Below are positions 1 through 6,648 of a stretch of 16,189 nucleotides of DNA, one piece after another. The stretch spans positions 1 through 16,189 of the forward strand of contig CAZWBW010000067.1 of NCBI GenBank assembly GCA_964632355.1, written 5' to 3'. Made by a program: the position numbers and the translations under genes. How positions within the stretch are numbered: the first letter of the stretch is position 1; every line of letters begins with the position of its first letter. Origin of the DNA: JALOAP01 sp964632355 (lineage in GTDB: Bacteria; Chloroflexota; Dehalococcoidia; Tepidiformales; Tepidiformaceae). Below the pieces are notes generated by a model. The model did no database searches, was not told the DNA's origin, and saw only the letters and a program-made list of their open reading frames with translations.

Positions 1-102
1 GACCTGATCCAGGGGAAAGGTGGAGAAGTGGAGGCGCCGGTACACCGGTCTCACTATGTCCGTCGAGAGTCGGTCGCCACCGCCCCGGACCTCTCTTCCT
101 GA
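1..102 (+). CDS. Possible C-terminal tail of an unidentified protein (partial)
   Basis: Frame 1 is open from the window edge to a TGA at 100-102, giving 33 residues that end in ...SVATAPDLSS. Third codon positions are mostly G or C, as in the neighbouring real genes, and frame 2 stops immediately. The tail is charged and hydrophilic with no recognisable motif, so no function can be given. Frame 3 is open further, to about 313, but runs into the tRNA and is probably chance. This could equally be non-coding sequence. Confidence 0.3.
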   Translation, partial: DLIQGKGGEVEAPVHRSHYVRRESVATAPDLSS

Positions 103-266
103 AGTACTCTGCTCGACGTCGAATCAGAAGGGCTCCTTCGAACGATTGGCGCCAACGGGTACCAGGGTTACCGCGGTCCCGAATCGGTGAGCGTGCCGAG
201 GTTGCGGGTTGGAGCAGCCCCGCCGGCCTGTTCGAGACCGATGGTGACGGTTCGAGAGAAGAAATA
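103..266. other. Stretch without a recognisable gene
   Basis: No convincing reading frame, promoter or structured RNA is visible between the possible tail at 1-102 and the tRNA terminator. The minus-strand frame that is open here also crosses the tRNA gene, so it is not coding. A few short self-complementary stretches (for example around 38-50) are no longer than expected in GC-rich DNA. Confidence 0.5.
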
Positions 267-292
267 GAGCCGAGTCTTGTACGACTCGGCTC
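267..292 (-). terminator. Rho-independent terminator of tRNA-Glu
   Basis: A perfect 10-bp inverted repeat (GAGCCGAGTC at 267-276, GACTCGGCTC at 283-292) encloses a 6-base loop. Read on the minus strand it begins 13 bases after the tRNA's CCA end and is followed by the T-rich run TATTTCTTCTCT, the classical intrinsic terminator layout. Confidence 0.85.
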
Positions 293-304
293 CGTTATGT
301 GTAT

Positions 305-381
305 TGGTAGCGCGTAGGGGATTCGAACCCCTGATCTCCGCCTTGAAAGGGCGGCGTCCTAGGCCTCTAGACGAACGCGCC
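305..381 (-). tRNA. tRNA-Glu (anticodon TTC)
   Basis: The minus strand folds into a full cloverleaf. The acceptor stem GGCGCGT pairs with ACGCGCT through one G-U pair at the end. The D arm matches the classical GTCTAGAGGCC form of bacterial tRNA-Glu. The anticodon stem CCGCC/GGCGG encloses the loop CTTTCAA, with anticodon TTC at 347-345. The T arm is AGGGG-TTCGAAT-CCCCT, and the discriminator base is A. The CCA end is encoded (305-307). The 77-base length is one more than E. coli tRNA-Glu because the variable loop is one base longer. It stands alone, with its own terminator downstream, so it is a single-gene transcription unit that decodes GAA and GAG. Confidence 0.97.
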
Positions 382-389
382 GTGACTCG

Positions 390-395
390 ATGGTA
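390..395 (-). promoter_or_regulatory. Likely -10 box of the tRNA-Glu promoter
   Basis: TACCAT on the minus strand lies 8 bases before the first base of the mature tRNA, so transcription would start at or one or two bases before the mature 5' end. No clear -35 hexamer is visible. It sits back to back with the likely -10 box of the plus-strand gene starting at 451. Confidence 0.4.
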
Positions 396-434
396 GCATG
401 AGACTCGCAGAGGCGCATGTTTGGTGGCTTCGGC

Positions 435-440
435 TAAGAT
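435..440 (+). promoter_or_regulatory. Likely -10 box before the YdeI/OmpD-type gene
   Basis: TAAGAT ends 10 bases before the ATG at 451, so the transcript would have a leader of only a few bases. No ribosome-binding site lies before that ATG, which fits a leaderless or nearly leaderless message. Confidence 0.4.
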
Positions 441-450
441 ACGTGCTCCA

Positions 451-1035
451 ATGGAGCCGCTCTTTTTCACGCGCCTCGAGGACCTTCGCGCCTGGTTCGA
501 AGCAAACCACGACCGCGAAACCGAACTCTGGATCGGGTACTACAAGAAGGGCAGCGGCCGAACGAGCGTGAGCTACGCGGAATCGGTGGAGCAGGCGCTT
601 TGCTTCGGGTGGATCGACGGCATCCGGCGGAGCATCGACGAGCACTCGTACGCGAACAGGTTCACGCCGCGGCGGCCGGGAAGCAACTGGAGCCTGGCGA
701 ATGTGCAGAAGGTCCAGGAGCTCATGGCGGCGGGGCTGATGCACGAGGCAGGCATCCGCGCGTTCGAATCGCGAAAGGACCACCGCACGGGTGTCTACAG
801 CTTCGAACAGGCCGCGGCAGCGGCGCTCACGCCGGAAGAGGAGCAGCAGTTCCAGGCGAACGCGAGAGCGTGGGCGTTTTGGGAATCGCAGCCACCGTCG
901 TACCGGAAGGTGGCGCTTCACTGGGTAACCAGCGCGAAGAAGGACGAGACGCGGGCCCGGCGACTGACGCAGCTCATCTCGGATTCAGAAGAGGGCCTGC
1001 GGATCGCGCTGGTGCGGCGGACACCGAAGAAGTAG
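451..1035 (+). CDS. YdeI/OmpD-associated family protein
   Basis: This 194-residue soluble protein looks like the YdeI/OmpD-associated (OmdA) family, whose members are linked to stress or bacteriocin protection but lack a defined biochemical activity. Visible hallmarks are ELWIGYYKK (25-33), SYAESVEQALCFGWIDG (41-57) followed by the basic stretch FTPRRPGSNWS (71-81), and a C-terminal helical part ending RARRLTQLI (168-176). The length fits the family. I chose ATG at 451 rather than the in-frame TTG at 421, because the TTG lies upstream of the likely -10 box (435-440) and the extra residues (VASAKIRAP) are not family-like. Neither start has a ribosome-binding site. The next gene has its own apparent promoter, so this may be transcribed alone. 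Confidence 0.85.
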   Translation: MEPLFFTRLEDLRAWFEANHDRETELWIGYYKKGSGRTSVSYAESVEQALCFGWIDGIRRSIDEHSYANRFTPRRPGSNWSLANVQKVQELMAAGLMHEAGIRAFESRKDHRTGVYSFEQAAAAALTPEEEQQFQANARAWAFWESQPPSYRKVALHWVTSAKKDETRARRLTQLISDSEEGLRIALVRRTPKK

Positions 1036-1062
1036 ACGCTTCGCAGAGGGGTTCGAAGCAGG

Positions 1063-1068
1063 TAGGCT
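1063..1068 (+). promoter_or_regulatory. Likely -10 box for leaderless aldo/keto reductase mRNA
   Basis: TAGGCT is followed by only six bases (GACCGG) and then the ATG at 1075. With the usual 6-7 base distance from -10 to transcription start, the message would begin at the start codon. There is no Shine-Dalgarno sequence here. Confidence 0.45.
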
Positions 1069-1074
1069 GACCGG

Positions 1075-2037
1075 ATGGAACGGGTCACGCTCGGCACTAC
1101 GGACCTCACCGTCTCGCGGCTCTGCCTCGGCACCATGCAGTTTGGCTGGACAGCCGACGAAGCCACCTCGTTCGCGGTCATGGATGCCTACGTCGAGGCG
1201 GGTGGCAACTTCCTCGACACCGCGGATGTGTATACGAGCTGGATCCGCGGGAACAAGGGCGGCGAAAGCGAAACCATCATCGGGAAGTGGCTGCGCGAAC
1301 GAGGCAACCGGGATTCGATGGTCATCGCGACGAAGGTGAAGGGCCGGATGTGGGAGGGTCCCGACGGCGAGGGGCTCGGGCGCGACCACATCACCAGGGC
1401 GGCGGAAGACAGCCTCCGACGGCTGCAGATCGAGACGATCGACCTGTACCAGTGCCACTCGTTCGACGAGAACGTGCCCATTGAAGAGACGCTCCGGGCG
1501 TTCGAAGAACTCATCCGGGCCGGGAAGGTTCGCTACATCGGCGCATCGAACTATCCGCCGCCGCAGCTCCGGGAGGCGCTCCAGGTGGCCGCCGAACAGG
1601 GGCTACCCGTGTTCGCAACGCTCCAGCCGCACTACAACCTTGTGCACCGGCGAGAGTTCGAAGCGGAACTCCAGGGAATTTGCCGGGAGCACGGCCTCGG
1701 CGTGATCCCGTACAGCCCGCTCGCGGCGGGGTTCCTGACCGGGAAGTACTCGCCCAGCGGCGAGCCGGTTCGCAGCGCACGAGCCAACCGCGTTGAGCAG
1801 TACTTCACGAACGAGGGGTGGGCGGTGGTCGCTGCGGTGCGCGAGATCGCCGATGTGCACATGGTCACGCCGGCTGCGGTCGCGCTTGCGTGGCTGCTGC
1901 ACCAGGACACGATTACGGCGCCGATCGTGGGCGCAAACTCGCCGGCGCAGCTCGCGGACCAGCTTCCTTCGACGACCCTTCGCCTCGGCGACGACGAACT
2001 CAGACGGCTCGATGAGATGAGCCGCCCGTTCCGGTGA
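1075..2037 (+). CDS. Aldo/keto reductase
   Basis: A 320-residue NAD(P)H-dependent oxidoreductase of the aldo/keto reductase superfamily, a cytoplasmic (alpha/beta)8 barrel that reduces aldehydes or ketones. The catalytic tetrad is intact: D48 in FLDTADVY, Y53, K87 in VIATKVK and H128 in DLYQCHS. Cofactor-side motifs are also present: RYIGASNY (153-160), QPHYNLV (184-190), YSPLAAGFLTGKY (213-225) and the nucleotide-binding stretch APIVGANSPAQL (282-293). The YSPL...LTGKY pattern resembles the bacterial YajO/Tas-like and potassium-channel beta-subunit-like groups, but the substrate cannot be read from sequence. It lies 39 bases after the previous gene and appears to have its own leaderless start, so it need not share its function. 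Confidence 0.93.
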   Translation: MERVTLGTTDLTVSRLCLGTMQFGWTADEATSFAVMDAYVEAGGNFLDTADVYTSWIRGNKGGESETIIGKWLRERGNRDSMVIATKVKGRMWEGPDGEGLGRDHITRAAEDSLRRLQIETIDLYQCHSFDENVPIEETLRAFEELIRAGKVRYIGASNYPPPQLREALQVAAEQGLPVFATLQPHYNLVHRREFEAELQGICREHGLGVIPYSPLAAGFLTGKYSPSGEPVRSARANRVEQYFTNEGWAVVAAVREIADVHMVTPAAVALAWLLHQDTITAPIVGANSPAQLADQLPSTTLRLGDDELRRLDEMSRPFR

Positions 2038-2054
2038 AGTCCGGGGTTAGCGGC

Positions 2055-2186
2055 TCAGAGCAGGACAACCAGGCCGATCGTGAACACCACGATGATCCCG
2101 ATAATCCAGAGGAGGACGAAGCCGCCCGGGAAAACCCAGCCTTCGCGGTCGGGGCGGCTGTGAGGTGGCATCTCATCACCAGGCAT
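2055..2186 (-). CDS. Small single-helix membrane protein, 43 residues
   Basis: The minus strand encodes MPGDEMPPHSRPDREGWVFP and then one continuous hydrophobic helix from about residue 21 to 43 (GGFVLLWIIGIIVVFTIG...), stopping right at the helix end. ATG at 2186 follows a perfect Shine-Dalgarno sequence (AAGGAGGT at 2199-2192, five bases before the start), one of the strongest ribosome-binding sites in the window. The N-terminal half is polar and proline-rich. I recognise no family. An inner-membrane protein with a short soluble N-terminus is the simplest reading. It converges on the aldo/keto reductase, 17 bases away. Confidence 0.7.
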   Translation of the reverse strand: MPGDEMPPHSRPDREGWVFPGGFVLLWIIGIIVVFTIGLVVLL

Positions 2187-2191
2187 GAGTG

Positions 2192-2199
2192 ACCTCCTT
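2192..2199 (-). promoter_or_regulatory. Strong ribosome-binding site of the 43-residue gene
   Basis: AAGGAGGT on the minus strand is fully complementary to the 16S rRNA 3' end and is spaced five bases from the ATG at 2186. It decides the start and supports this very small gene being translated. The region from here to 2394 holds no other clear feature. Confidence 0.75.
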
Positions 2200-2394
2200 C
2201 GATGACACTTCCAGCGTCGCTCGCACGGGGGCGCATCCGGATCACACGGCTATCGGCTGGCTCGCGGGATGCTCGCAAAGCGGAACGGCGCGCTCCGCCA
2301 TCCGTGCAGGGAACGCGGTCCCGGTGAGATCGGGGGGCTGCCTCTCGGTCACGCCTCGGCCTAAAGTCTGTGGCCCGGGCGAGCGGCAGGGGTC

Positions 2395-2417
2395 TAGATT
2401 CCGGGGCAACCGGAGGT
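2395..2417 (+). promoter_or_regulatory. Likely -10 box and ribosome-binding site before the DinB-family gene
   Basis: TAGATT at 2395-2400 is a plausible -10 box. It is followed by a short leader with GGAGGT at 2412-2417, four bases before the ATG at 2422. No convincing -35 hexamer is visible. Confidence 0.4.
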
Positions 2418-2421
2418 CGAG

Positions 2422-2952
2422 ATGATTCGTTCGATTCGCGAGTTCCTCAATTACTTCGACGCTGTGAACCGCCGCGCGATGCGCGATATCGCAGCGCTGC
2501 CGCCGGAAGCAGACGGCTGGGCGCCGCCTGCGGGCGAGGGAGAGAACGCCTGGGACATCAACACGCTGGTGGGGCACATGGCAGGTTCGCGGCTCTACTT
2601 TGCGAATGCGTACGCGGGGAAGGGCTGGATCTCCCCGCCGCCTCCGGACACAAGTTCGCGGGACCTGTGGGTGCCGGCACTCGAGCGAAGCGCGGCGGAG
2701 CTTCGTTCATTCCTCGAAGACACCCCCGACCACTGGCTCAACCGGAAGGTGTCGATGATCGACACGGAGGGGAGCCTGTCGGGGTGGCGGATCCTGATGA
2801 TGCTGATCGAGCACGACGTCCACCACCGCAGCCAGATCGACACCTACGCGGGGATGAACGGGTGGGACGTGCCACAGATTTTCGGGCGCAGGGCGGAACA
2901 GATTAGCGCGCTGCAGCCGGCGCAACGCGCGAAGCACGGGATCACGGACTAG
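2422..2952 (+). CDS. DinB/YfiT-type four-helix metal-binding protein
   Basis: A 176-residue protein of the DinB/YfiT-like superfamily: four-helix-bundle enzymes or putative enzymes using a three-histidine metal site, often acting as thiol-dependent transferases. The histidine set is present: H52 in LVGHMAG, and H131 with H135 in the signature EHDVHHRSQI (130-139). Further family features are the N-terminal helix ending in a run of prolines (DGWAPPAGEGENAW, 31-44) and the C-terminal helix that starts HRSQIDTYAGMNG. The natural substrate is unknown. ATG at 2422 is supported by GGAGGT four bases upstream. It ends at a strong hairpin shared with the convergent gene. Despite the family name, a DNA-damage role should not be assumed. 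Confidence 0.85.
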   Translation: MIRSIREFLNYFDAVNRRAMRDIAALPPEADGWAPPAGEGENAWDINTLVGHMAGSRLYFANAYAGKGWISPPPPDTSSRDLWVPALERSAAELRSFLEDTPDHWLNRKVSMIDTEGSLSGWRILMMLIEHDVHHRSQIDTYAGMNGWDVPQIFGRRAEQISALQPAQRAKHGITD

Positions 2953-2972
2953 AACTATTCCCTCAAGCCGAA

Positions 2973-3006
2973 CGGAAGGGCAGGCCCCGGGGGGCCTGCC
3001 CTTCCG
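2973..3006. terminator. Strong hairpin between convergent genes, probable bidirectional terminator
   Basis: CGGAAGGGCAGGCC (2973-2986) and its exact reverse complement (2993-3006) form a 14-bp GC-rich stem with a 6-base loop. It lies 20 bases past the DinB-family stop and 15 bases past the stop of the minus-strand gene. Neither side has a clear T run, so termination may be only partly intrinsic. Confidence 0.65.
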
Positions 3007-3021
3007 ATGGTGCGCCCGGAG

Positions 3022-4617
3022 TCAGCGCACCGTCTCAGGCAGCGGTCGCGGGAGCGGTATGCCGTCGTCTTCGACCGGGGTGAGGTTGGCCGGGTCGAAG
3101 TTGGGGTCGAGGCTCCGAGCGATCGCGACAAGCGTCTCCTCGGGTACCTGGCCCTTGCCGCCGCTCAGGGCGAAGTTCGTGCCGTTGGCGTCGACCCAGA
3201 ACCAGCCGTACGGCGTGCTGGTGTTCGGTTCGGCACGCCAGGTTTCGCCCTGGCCACGCCACGCGGTCACCTCGATGCCGGCGGGGATGTCGGCGTTGTA
3301 AAGGAACCAGGCGGCGCGGAAGCTATCACCGGTGCCGTCGACGCCACTGCAATCGCCCTGGAGCGAGTAGCGAACGGCGTTGCCGTTATCGAGGCGGAAG
3401 CCGTCGGGGACGAGCGGCGTGCCGACTCCCAGGTCCTGGAGTTCGTCGGCGCCGATGGGGCTGGCGGCCAGGATGCAGCGATGATCAAAGCCGGTATCGA
3501 GCGCGCGGCCAATGGCGAGCACCACGTCGTTCGATTCGGCGGCGTCGCCGAGTTGGGCGCTCACGTAGAACTGGCGGGTGCCATCGGTCCAGCTGAGAGA
3601 CCCGTACTCGAGCCGCCCGACGGCCCGGTCCACTTCGGGGTACAGCGGGTGAATGTTGATCGAAAGGAACTTCGAGGCGTCGTCGTTGTGGAAGTTAGCG
3701 CTGAACTGGAACGCGTCGGCGTACTCGGGCGCGGGGGTGTTGCAGCCCTCGGCCGGGGGCGTGAGCGTGTTCGAATAGACGCCCGCCTCGGTGAGGCCGC
3801 CGGGAATCGCACCGCGGGGGTCGCCGAGGCCTTCGGCGGCGAGGTCGTCCCAGCCGCCAACGGAGTGGCGGTAGAAGCATTCGAGCCCAAGGTCAGGTGC
3901 AAGCGCCGAGATGATTTCGCGCACGAGTTCTTCGCCGCGCGGGTCAGGTTCGCCGATGCGGGCCGGCGCCGAAGCGATGGTGCCGCGCGCAACACCCGAG
4001 TCGGAGGCGACTGCGGGAGCATCTTCGACGGCCATCGTGTCGACCGGCATGACGCGGTAGACGTTGACGTTGACGCTGTAGGCATAACCGTTATCCCAGA
4101 ACTCGGCGCTCTCGGGGCGAAGGATGTTGGACACCTGCTCGTCGGTCGCGCGCTGCGACAACCAGGCGCTCAACCCGGTCTCCTCGTGGAACCAGCGGGT
4201 CTCGACCGAGATGTCGCCGTTCGTGGCATTCCCGTTCTCGTCGCAGTCGCCGACTCGGCGGACGCTAATCGACGTCAGCTTGAAGCCGTCGCCGGGCGTC
4301 TTGAGTTCGAAGCCAAGCTTGGCGGGGTCGATGGCGGTGCCTTCGAAGACGTCGCCAAGCGGCGCTTCGCAGGACGGGTAGACGAGCGCGAGGTCGGCAC
4401 GCCCGTCGGCAGCGGCCCGGCCTTCCGCGGTATTGAGCGCGGCCGGCCGCGCACCTGAGACGCCCTGCCCGCCCATGGCGATTTCAGGTGCGGACGGCGG
4501 GGGGCTGTCGTCGCTCGTAGCTTCGGAAACGAGCATGCCAGCGCCGAACATGGCTGCGGCTCCGATAGCACCCCAGGCCCAGGTACTCCAGCGACACGTC
4601 AGTAATGACCGAATCAC
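3022..4617 (-). CDS. Membrane-anchored extracytoplasmic protein with three Cys-pair repeats
   Basis: I do not recognise this family. From GTG at 4617 the protein has 531 residues. A short basic N-terminus is followed by one hydrophobic segment (STWAWGAIGAAAMFGAGMLV, residues 11-30) and a Ser/Pro/Asp-rich linker, indicating a signal anchor with an outside domain. Numbering from this start, three diverged units of about 130-165 residues follow, each holding one cysteine pair: C83/C125, C247/C292, C381/C423 (spacings 42, 45, 42). Units 2 and 3 end alike, as DVVLAIGRALDTGFD and ETLVAIARSLDPNFD; unit 1 has ELVREIISALAPDLG. Disulfides are likely. GTG at 4617 was preferred to GTG at 4653 because AGGAG lies eight bases before it and the anchor then sits at the N-terminus. 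Role unknown; envelope or binding protein is inferred. Confidence 0.75.
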   Translation of the reverse strand: MIRSLLTCRWSTWAWGAIGAAAMFGAGMLVSEATSDDSPPPSAPEIAMGGQGVSGARPAALNTAEGRAAADGRADLALVYPSCEAPLGDVFEGTAIDPAKLGFELKTPGDGFKLTSISVRRVGDCDENGNATNGDISVETRWFHEETGLSAWLSQRATDEQVSNILRPESAEFWDNGYAYSVNVNVYRVMPVDTMAVEDAPAVASDSGVARGTIASAPARIGEPDPRGEELVREIISALAPDLGLECFYRHSVGGWDDLAAEGLGDPRGAIPGGLTEAGVYSNTLTPPAEGCNTPAPEYADAFQFSANFHNDDASKFLSINIHPLYPEVDRAVGRLEYGSLSWTDGTRQFYVSAQLGDAAESNDVVLAIGRALDTGFDHRCILAASPIGADELQDLGVGTPLVPDGFRLDNGNAVRYSLQGDCSGVDGTGDSFRAAWFLYNADIPAGIEVTAWRGQGETWRAEPNTSTPYGWFWVDANGTNFALSGGKGQVPEETLVAIARSLDPNFDPANLTPVEDDGIPLPRPLPETVR

Positions 4618-4668
4618 GATTTCAACTCCTGTCTCCGCTCGAAGAGAAACCACTCACACACGAATAAA

Positions 4669-4704
4669 CGCCGGCGAGAGGGCGAAAAGTTCCCCCTGCC
4701 GGCG
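4669..4704 (-). terminator. Probable terminator of the transketolase operon
   Basis: CGCCGGC (4669-4675) pairs with GCCGGCG (4698-4704), and the stem continues through AGAGGG/CCCCCT with one mismatch and one bulge around a 9-base loop. On the minus strand it lies 22 bases after the transketolase stop and is followed by TTTATTCG. It separates transketolase from the downstream minus-strand gene. Confidence 0.6.
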
Positions 4705-4725
4705 CCAGTAAAGGTTAGGTTCGGG

Positions 4726-5676
4726 TCAGCGCTTGCGGGCGATGACGTCTCGCGCGGCCTGCGCCAGGCGCGCAGGTGTCAGCTCGAAGTACTCGAGCAG
4801 TTCGTCCCACTTCCCGCTCGTGCCATACCGGTCGACACCGACGAACGAGACGGGCACCGGGTACTCCTCGGCGAGGACCCGGGCGACAGCCGTACCGAGG
4901 CCGCCGGTCGTCTGGTGCTCCTCGGCGGTCACGATCGCGCCGGTGTCGCGCGCGGCGGCCAGCACGGCCTCGCGATCGATGGGCTTGATCGTGGACATAT
5001 TCAGCACGCGAGCGGAGATATTCTCGCTGGCGAGGGCCTCAGCTGCCTTGACGGCGATATCGACGAGCACGCCGCAGGCGATGATCGTGACGTCGGTGCC
5101 GTTGCGGAGCTGGTGCGCCTTGCCGATTTCGAAGCGGTAGCTGCTGTCGTACAACACCGGGATCTTCGGGCGGCCGGTGCGCACGTAGGCGGGGCGGTTC
5201 GTCTTGCCGACGGCGACGATTGCCTGCTTCGCCTCTTCGAAGTCGGCAGGGACGATGACGTCGAACGGGATGAGCGACGTCATGAGCGCAAGGTCTTCGA
5301 TCGCCTGGGCGCTCATGCCGTCTTCACCGACGGTGATGCCGCCATGGGAAGCGACGGCTTTCACGTTCAGGCCGCCCTTCGGCTGTGCTACGGACGTGCG
5401 GAGCTGGTCGAAGCAGCGGCCGGGGAGGAAGGCGGCGAAGCTCGCGATGAACGCCGTTTTGCCGGCTGCGGCGAGACCGGCGGCGATGCCGACCATGTTC
5501 TGTTCGGCCACGCCGACGGTGTACCAGCGGTCGGGATGCTTCTCGCCGAACTGGAAGCCCATGGTCGACGCGGAGAGGTCGGCGTCGATGGCGACGACAT
5601 CGACCCCTTCTTCGACGAGCTGCATGAGGGCGTGTGGGTAGGCTTCGCGGGTTGCCGCGGCGGAGACGGTGGTCAC
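4726..5676 (-). CDS. Transketolase, C-terminal subunit (pyrimidine-binding and C-terminal domains)
   Basis: This 316-residue protein is the second half of a split transketolase. With the upstream subunit it transfers two-carbon ketol units between sugar phosphates in the non-oxidative pentose phosphate pathway, using thiamine diphosphate. The pyrimidine-binding domain has VGVAEQNMVGIAAGLA (54-69) with the activating glutamate E58, then FLPGRCFDQLRTSVA (83-97) and SHGGITVGEDGMSAQAIED (110-128). The C-terminal domain carries TIIACGVLVDIAVKAAE and TAEEHQTTGGLGTAVA. I chose GTG at 5676, which overlaps the TGA of the upstream subunit as GTGA and follows GAGGCAGGA. The long in-frame extension upstream is an out-of-frame shadow of the first subunit. 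The overlap implies coupled translation and 1:1 subunits. Confidence 0.93.
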   Translation of the reverse strand: MTTVSAAATREAYPHALMQLVEEGVDVVAIDADLSASTMGFQFGEKHPDRWYTVGVAEQNMVGIAAGLAAAGKTAFIASFAAFLPGRCFDQLRTSVAQPKGGLNVKAVASHGGITVGEDGMSAQAIEDLALMTSLIPFDVIVPADFEEAKQAIVAVGKTNRPAYVRTGRPKIPVLYDSSYRFEIGKAHQLRNGTDVTIIACGVLVDIAVKAAEALASENISARVLNMSTIKPIDREAVLAAARDTGAIVTAEEHQTTGGLGTAVARVLAEEYPVPVSFVGVDRYGTSGKWDELLEYFELTPARLAQAARDVIARKR

Positions 5677-6515
5677 AGTCCTGCCTCGATTTCGGCGAGT
5701 GCGATCTGGAGTTGCTCTGCCGAGGGGGCCTTGCCGTGGAACCCGGGGTTGTTCTCCATGAAGCTCACGCCGCGGCCCTTGACGGTCTTCGCGACGATGA
5801 CGCGCGGGCGTTCGTGCGGCTGCTCCGCCTCGGTGAGTGCCCGCTCGACATCGGCCATGTTGTGTCCGTCGCATTCAATGATGTGCCAGCCGAAGCCGCG
5901 GAACATCTCGGAGGGGTTCGTCTTCATGATGGTGTCGGCGAACCCGTCGTTCTGGATTCCGTTGCGGTCGACGATCGCGATGATGCGGTCGCCGAGGCCG
6001 AAGTGGGGCACGGCCATCGCAGCCTCCCAGACCTGACCTTCGTTCAGTTCGCCGTCGCCGAGGAGCACCCAGCAGCGATAGTCGCAGCCATCGAGCCTTG
6101 CGGCCAGCGCCTGGCCGATCGCGAACGAGAGCCCCTGCCCGAGCGAGCCGCTGGACATTTCGATGCCGGGTACGGCACCCATGGACGGGTGGCCCTGCAG
6201 CGGGCTGCCGAGCGTGCGAAACCCTTCGAGGAGGTCGGCGCTGAAGAAACCGCGTTCCGCGAGCAGGCTGTAGTAGAAGGGAGTCGCGTGGCCCTTCGAG
6301 AGGATAAAGCGGTCGCGGTCTGGCGCATCCGGGTTCGCCGGGTCGCAGCGCAGGTGGTTCCAGAAGAGGGCGACACCGATCTCGACAGCGGAAAGCGAAC
6401 CGCCCGGGTGACCGCTCTGTGCGGTGTGCACCATGCGGACAATGTTGGCGCGGACGCGCTTCGCTATCGCCTCGAGTTCGGCGATGGAATGGGGTGAGGA
6501 GACTGCGGTAGCCAC
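5673..6515 (-). CDS. Transketolase, N-terminal (thiamine diphosphate-binding) subunit
   Basis: A 280-residue first half of transketolase. It has SGHPGGSLS (34-42), RFILSKGHATPFYYSLL (69-85) and the thiamine diphosphate motif GDG...N, running from GDGELNEGQVWEA (153-165) to IIAIVDRNGIQ (178-188). The end of the domain shows VIVAKTVKGRGVSFME. It pairs with the next gene to make the full enzyme; such split forms are common in bacteria and archaea. GTG at 6515 is chosen because similarity to family members begins about there and because TACACT lies seven bases before it, giving a likely leaderless message. The 66 in-frame codons upstream would cross the promoter and the divergent kinase region and are not family-like. 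Confidence 0.92.
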   Translation of the reverse strand: MATAVSSPHSIAELEAIAKRVRANIVRMVHTAQSGHPGGSLSAVEIGVALFWNHLRCDPANPDAPDRDRFILSKGHATPFYYSLLAERGFFSADLLEGFRTLGSPLQGHPSMGAVPGIEMSSGSLGQGLSFAIGQALAARLDGCDYRCWVLLGDGELNEGQVWEAAMAVPHFGLGDRIIAIVDRNGIQNDGFADTIMKTNPSEMFRGFGWHIIECDGHNMADVERALTEAEQPHERPRVIVAKTVKGRGVSFMENNPGFHGKAPSAEQLQIALAEIEAGL

Positions 6516-6522
6516 GTAGAAA

Positions 6523-6528
6523 AGTGTA
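6523..6528 (-). promoter_or_regulatory. Likely -10 box for leaderless transketolase mRNA
   Basis: TACACT on the minus strand is followed by seven bases (TTTCTAC) and then the chosen GTG start at 6515. There is no Shine-Dalgarno sequence. The same spacing occurs at other genes in this window. Confidence 0.5.
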
Positions 6529-6561
6529 CAGCCGTGCGCCGCTAGCCGCTGGTACCCGGGC

Positions 6562-6583
6562 GCCGTTCTATGCTCAGAACGGC
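6562..6583. promoter_or_regulatory. Inverted repeat in the divergent transketolase/kinase control region
   Basis: GCCGTTCT (6562-6569) and AGAACGGC (6576-6583) are exact 8-base arms separated by ATGCTC. The centre includes TATGCT (6569-6574), a possible -10 box for the plus-strand kinase gene, so a protein bound here could block that promoter. The centre lies about 50 bases upstream of the transketolase -10 box. No T run follows, so a terminator is unlikely. Confidence 0.4.
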
Positions 6584-6648
6584 ATTTCGTCCATGGCAGG
6601 GTGAAGGTCCTGCGGCGGCCCCCGATAATGCCCGGGAGAAGGGGGCGA

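Noticed and set aside
168..470. Minus-strand 100-codon frame running through the tRNA-Glu gene
   Set aside because: It overlaps the complete tRNA and its terminator and has no protein-like features.
2200..2394. Possible small gene or riboswitch between the 43-residue gene and the DinB-family gene
   Set aside because: No frame with a ribosome-binding site and no conserved riboswitch core could be seen.
3007..4458. A 483-codon open frame on the plus strand antisense to the secreted protein gene
   Set aside because: It mirrors the minus-strand gene, lacks any recognisable domain, is composed of repetitive Val/Gly/Arg/Glu-type sequence, and the minus frame has a proper ribosome-binding site, membrane anchor and internal repeats. 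Long antisense frames are expected in GC-rich DNA.
4915..6497. Long plus-strand open frames antisense to both transketolase genes
   Set aside because: The minus-strand frames carry intact transketolase motifs; the antisense frames have no family features and arise from GC-rich codon bias.
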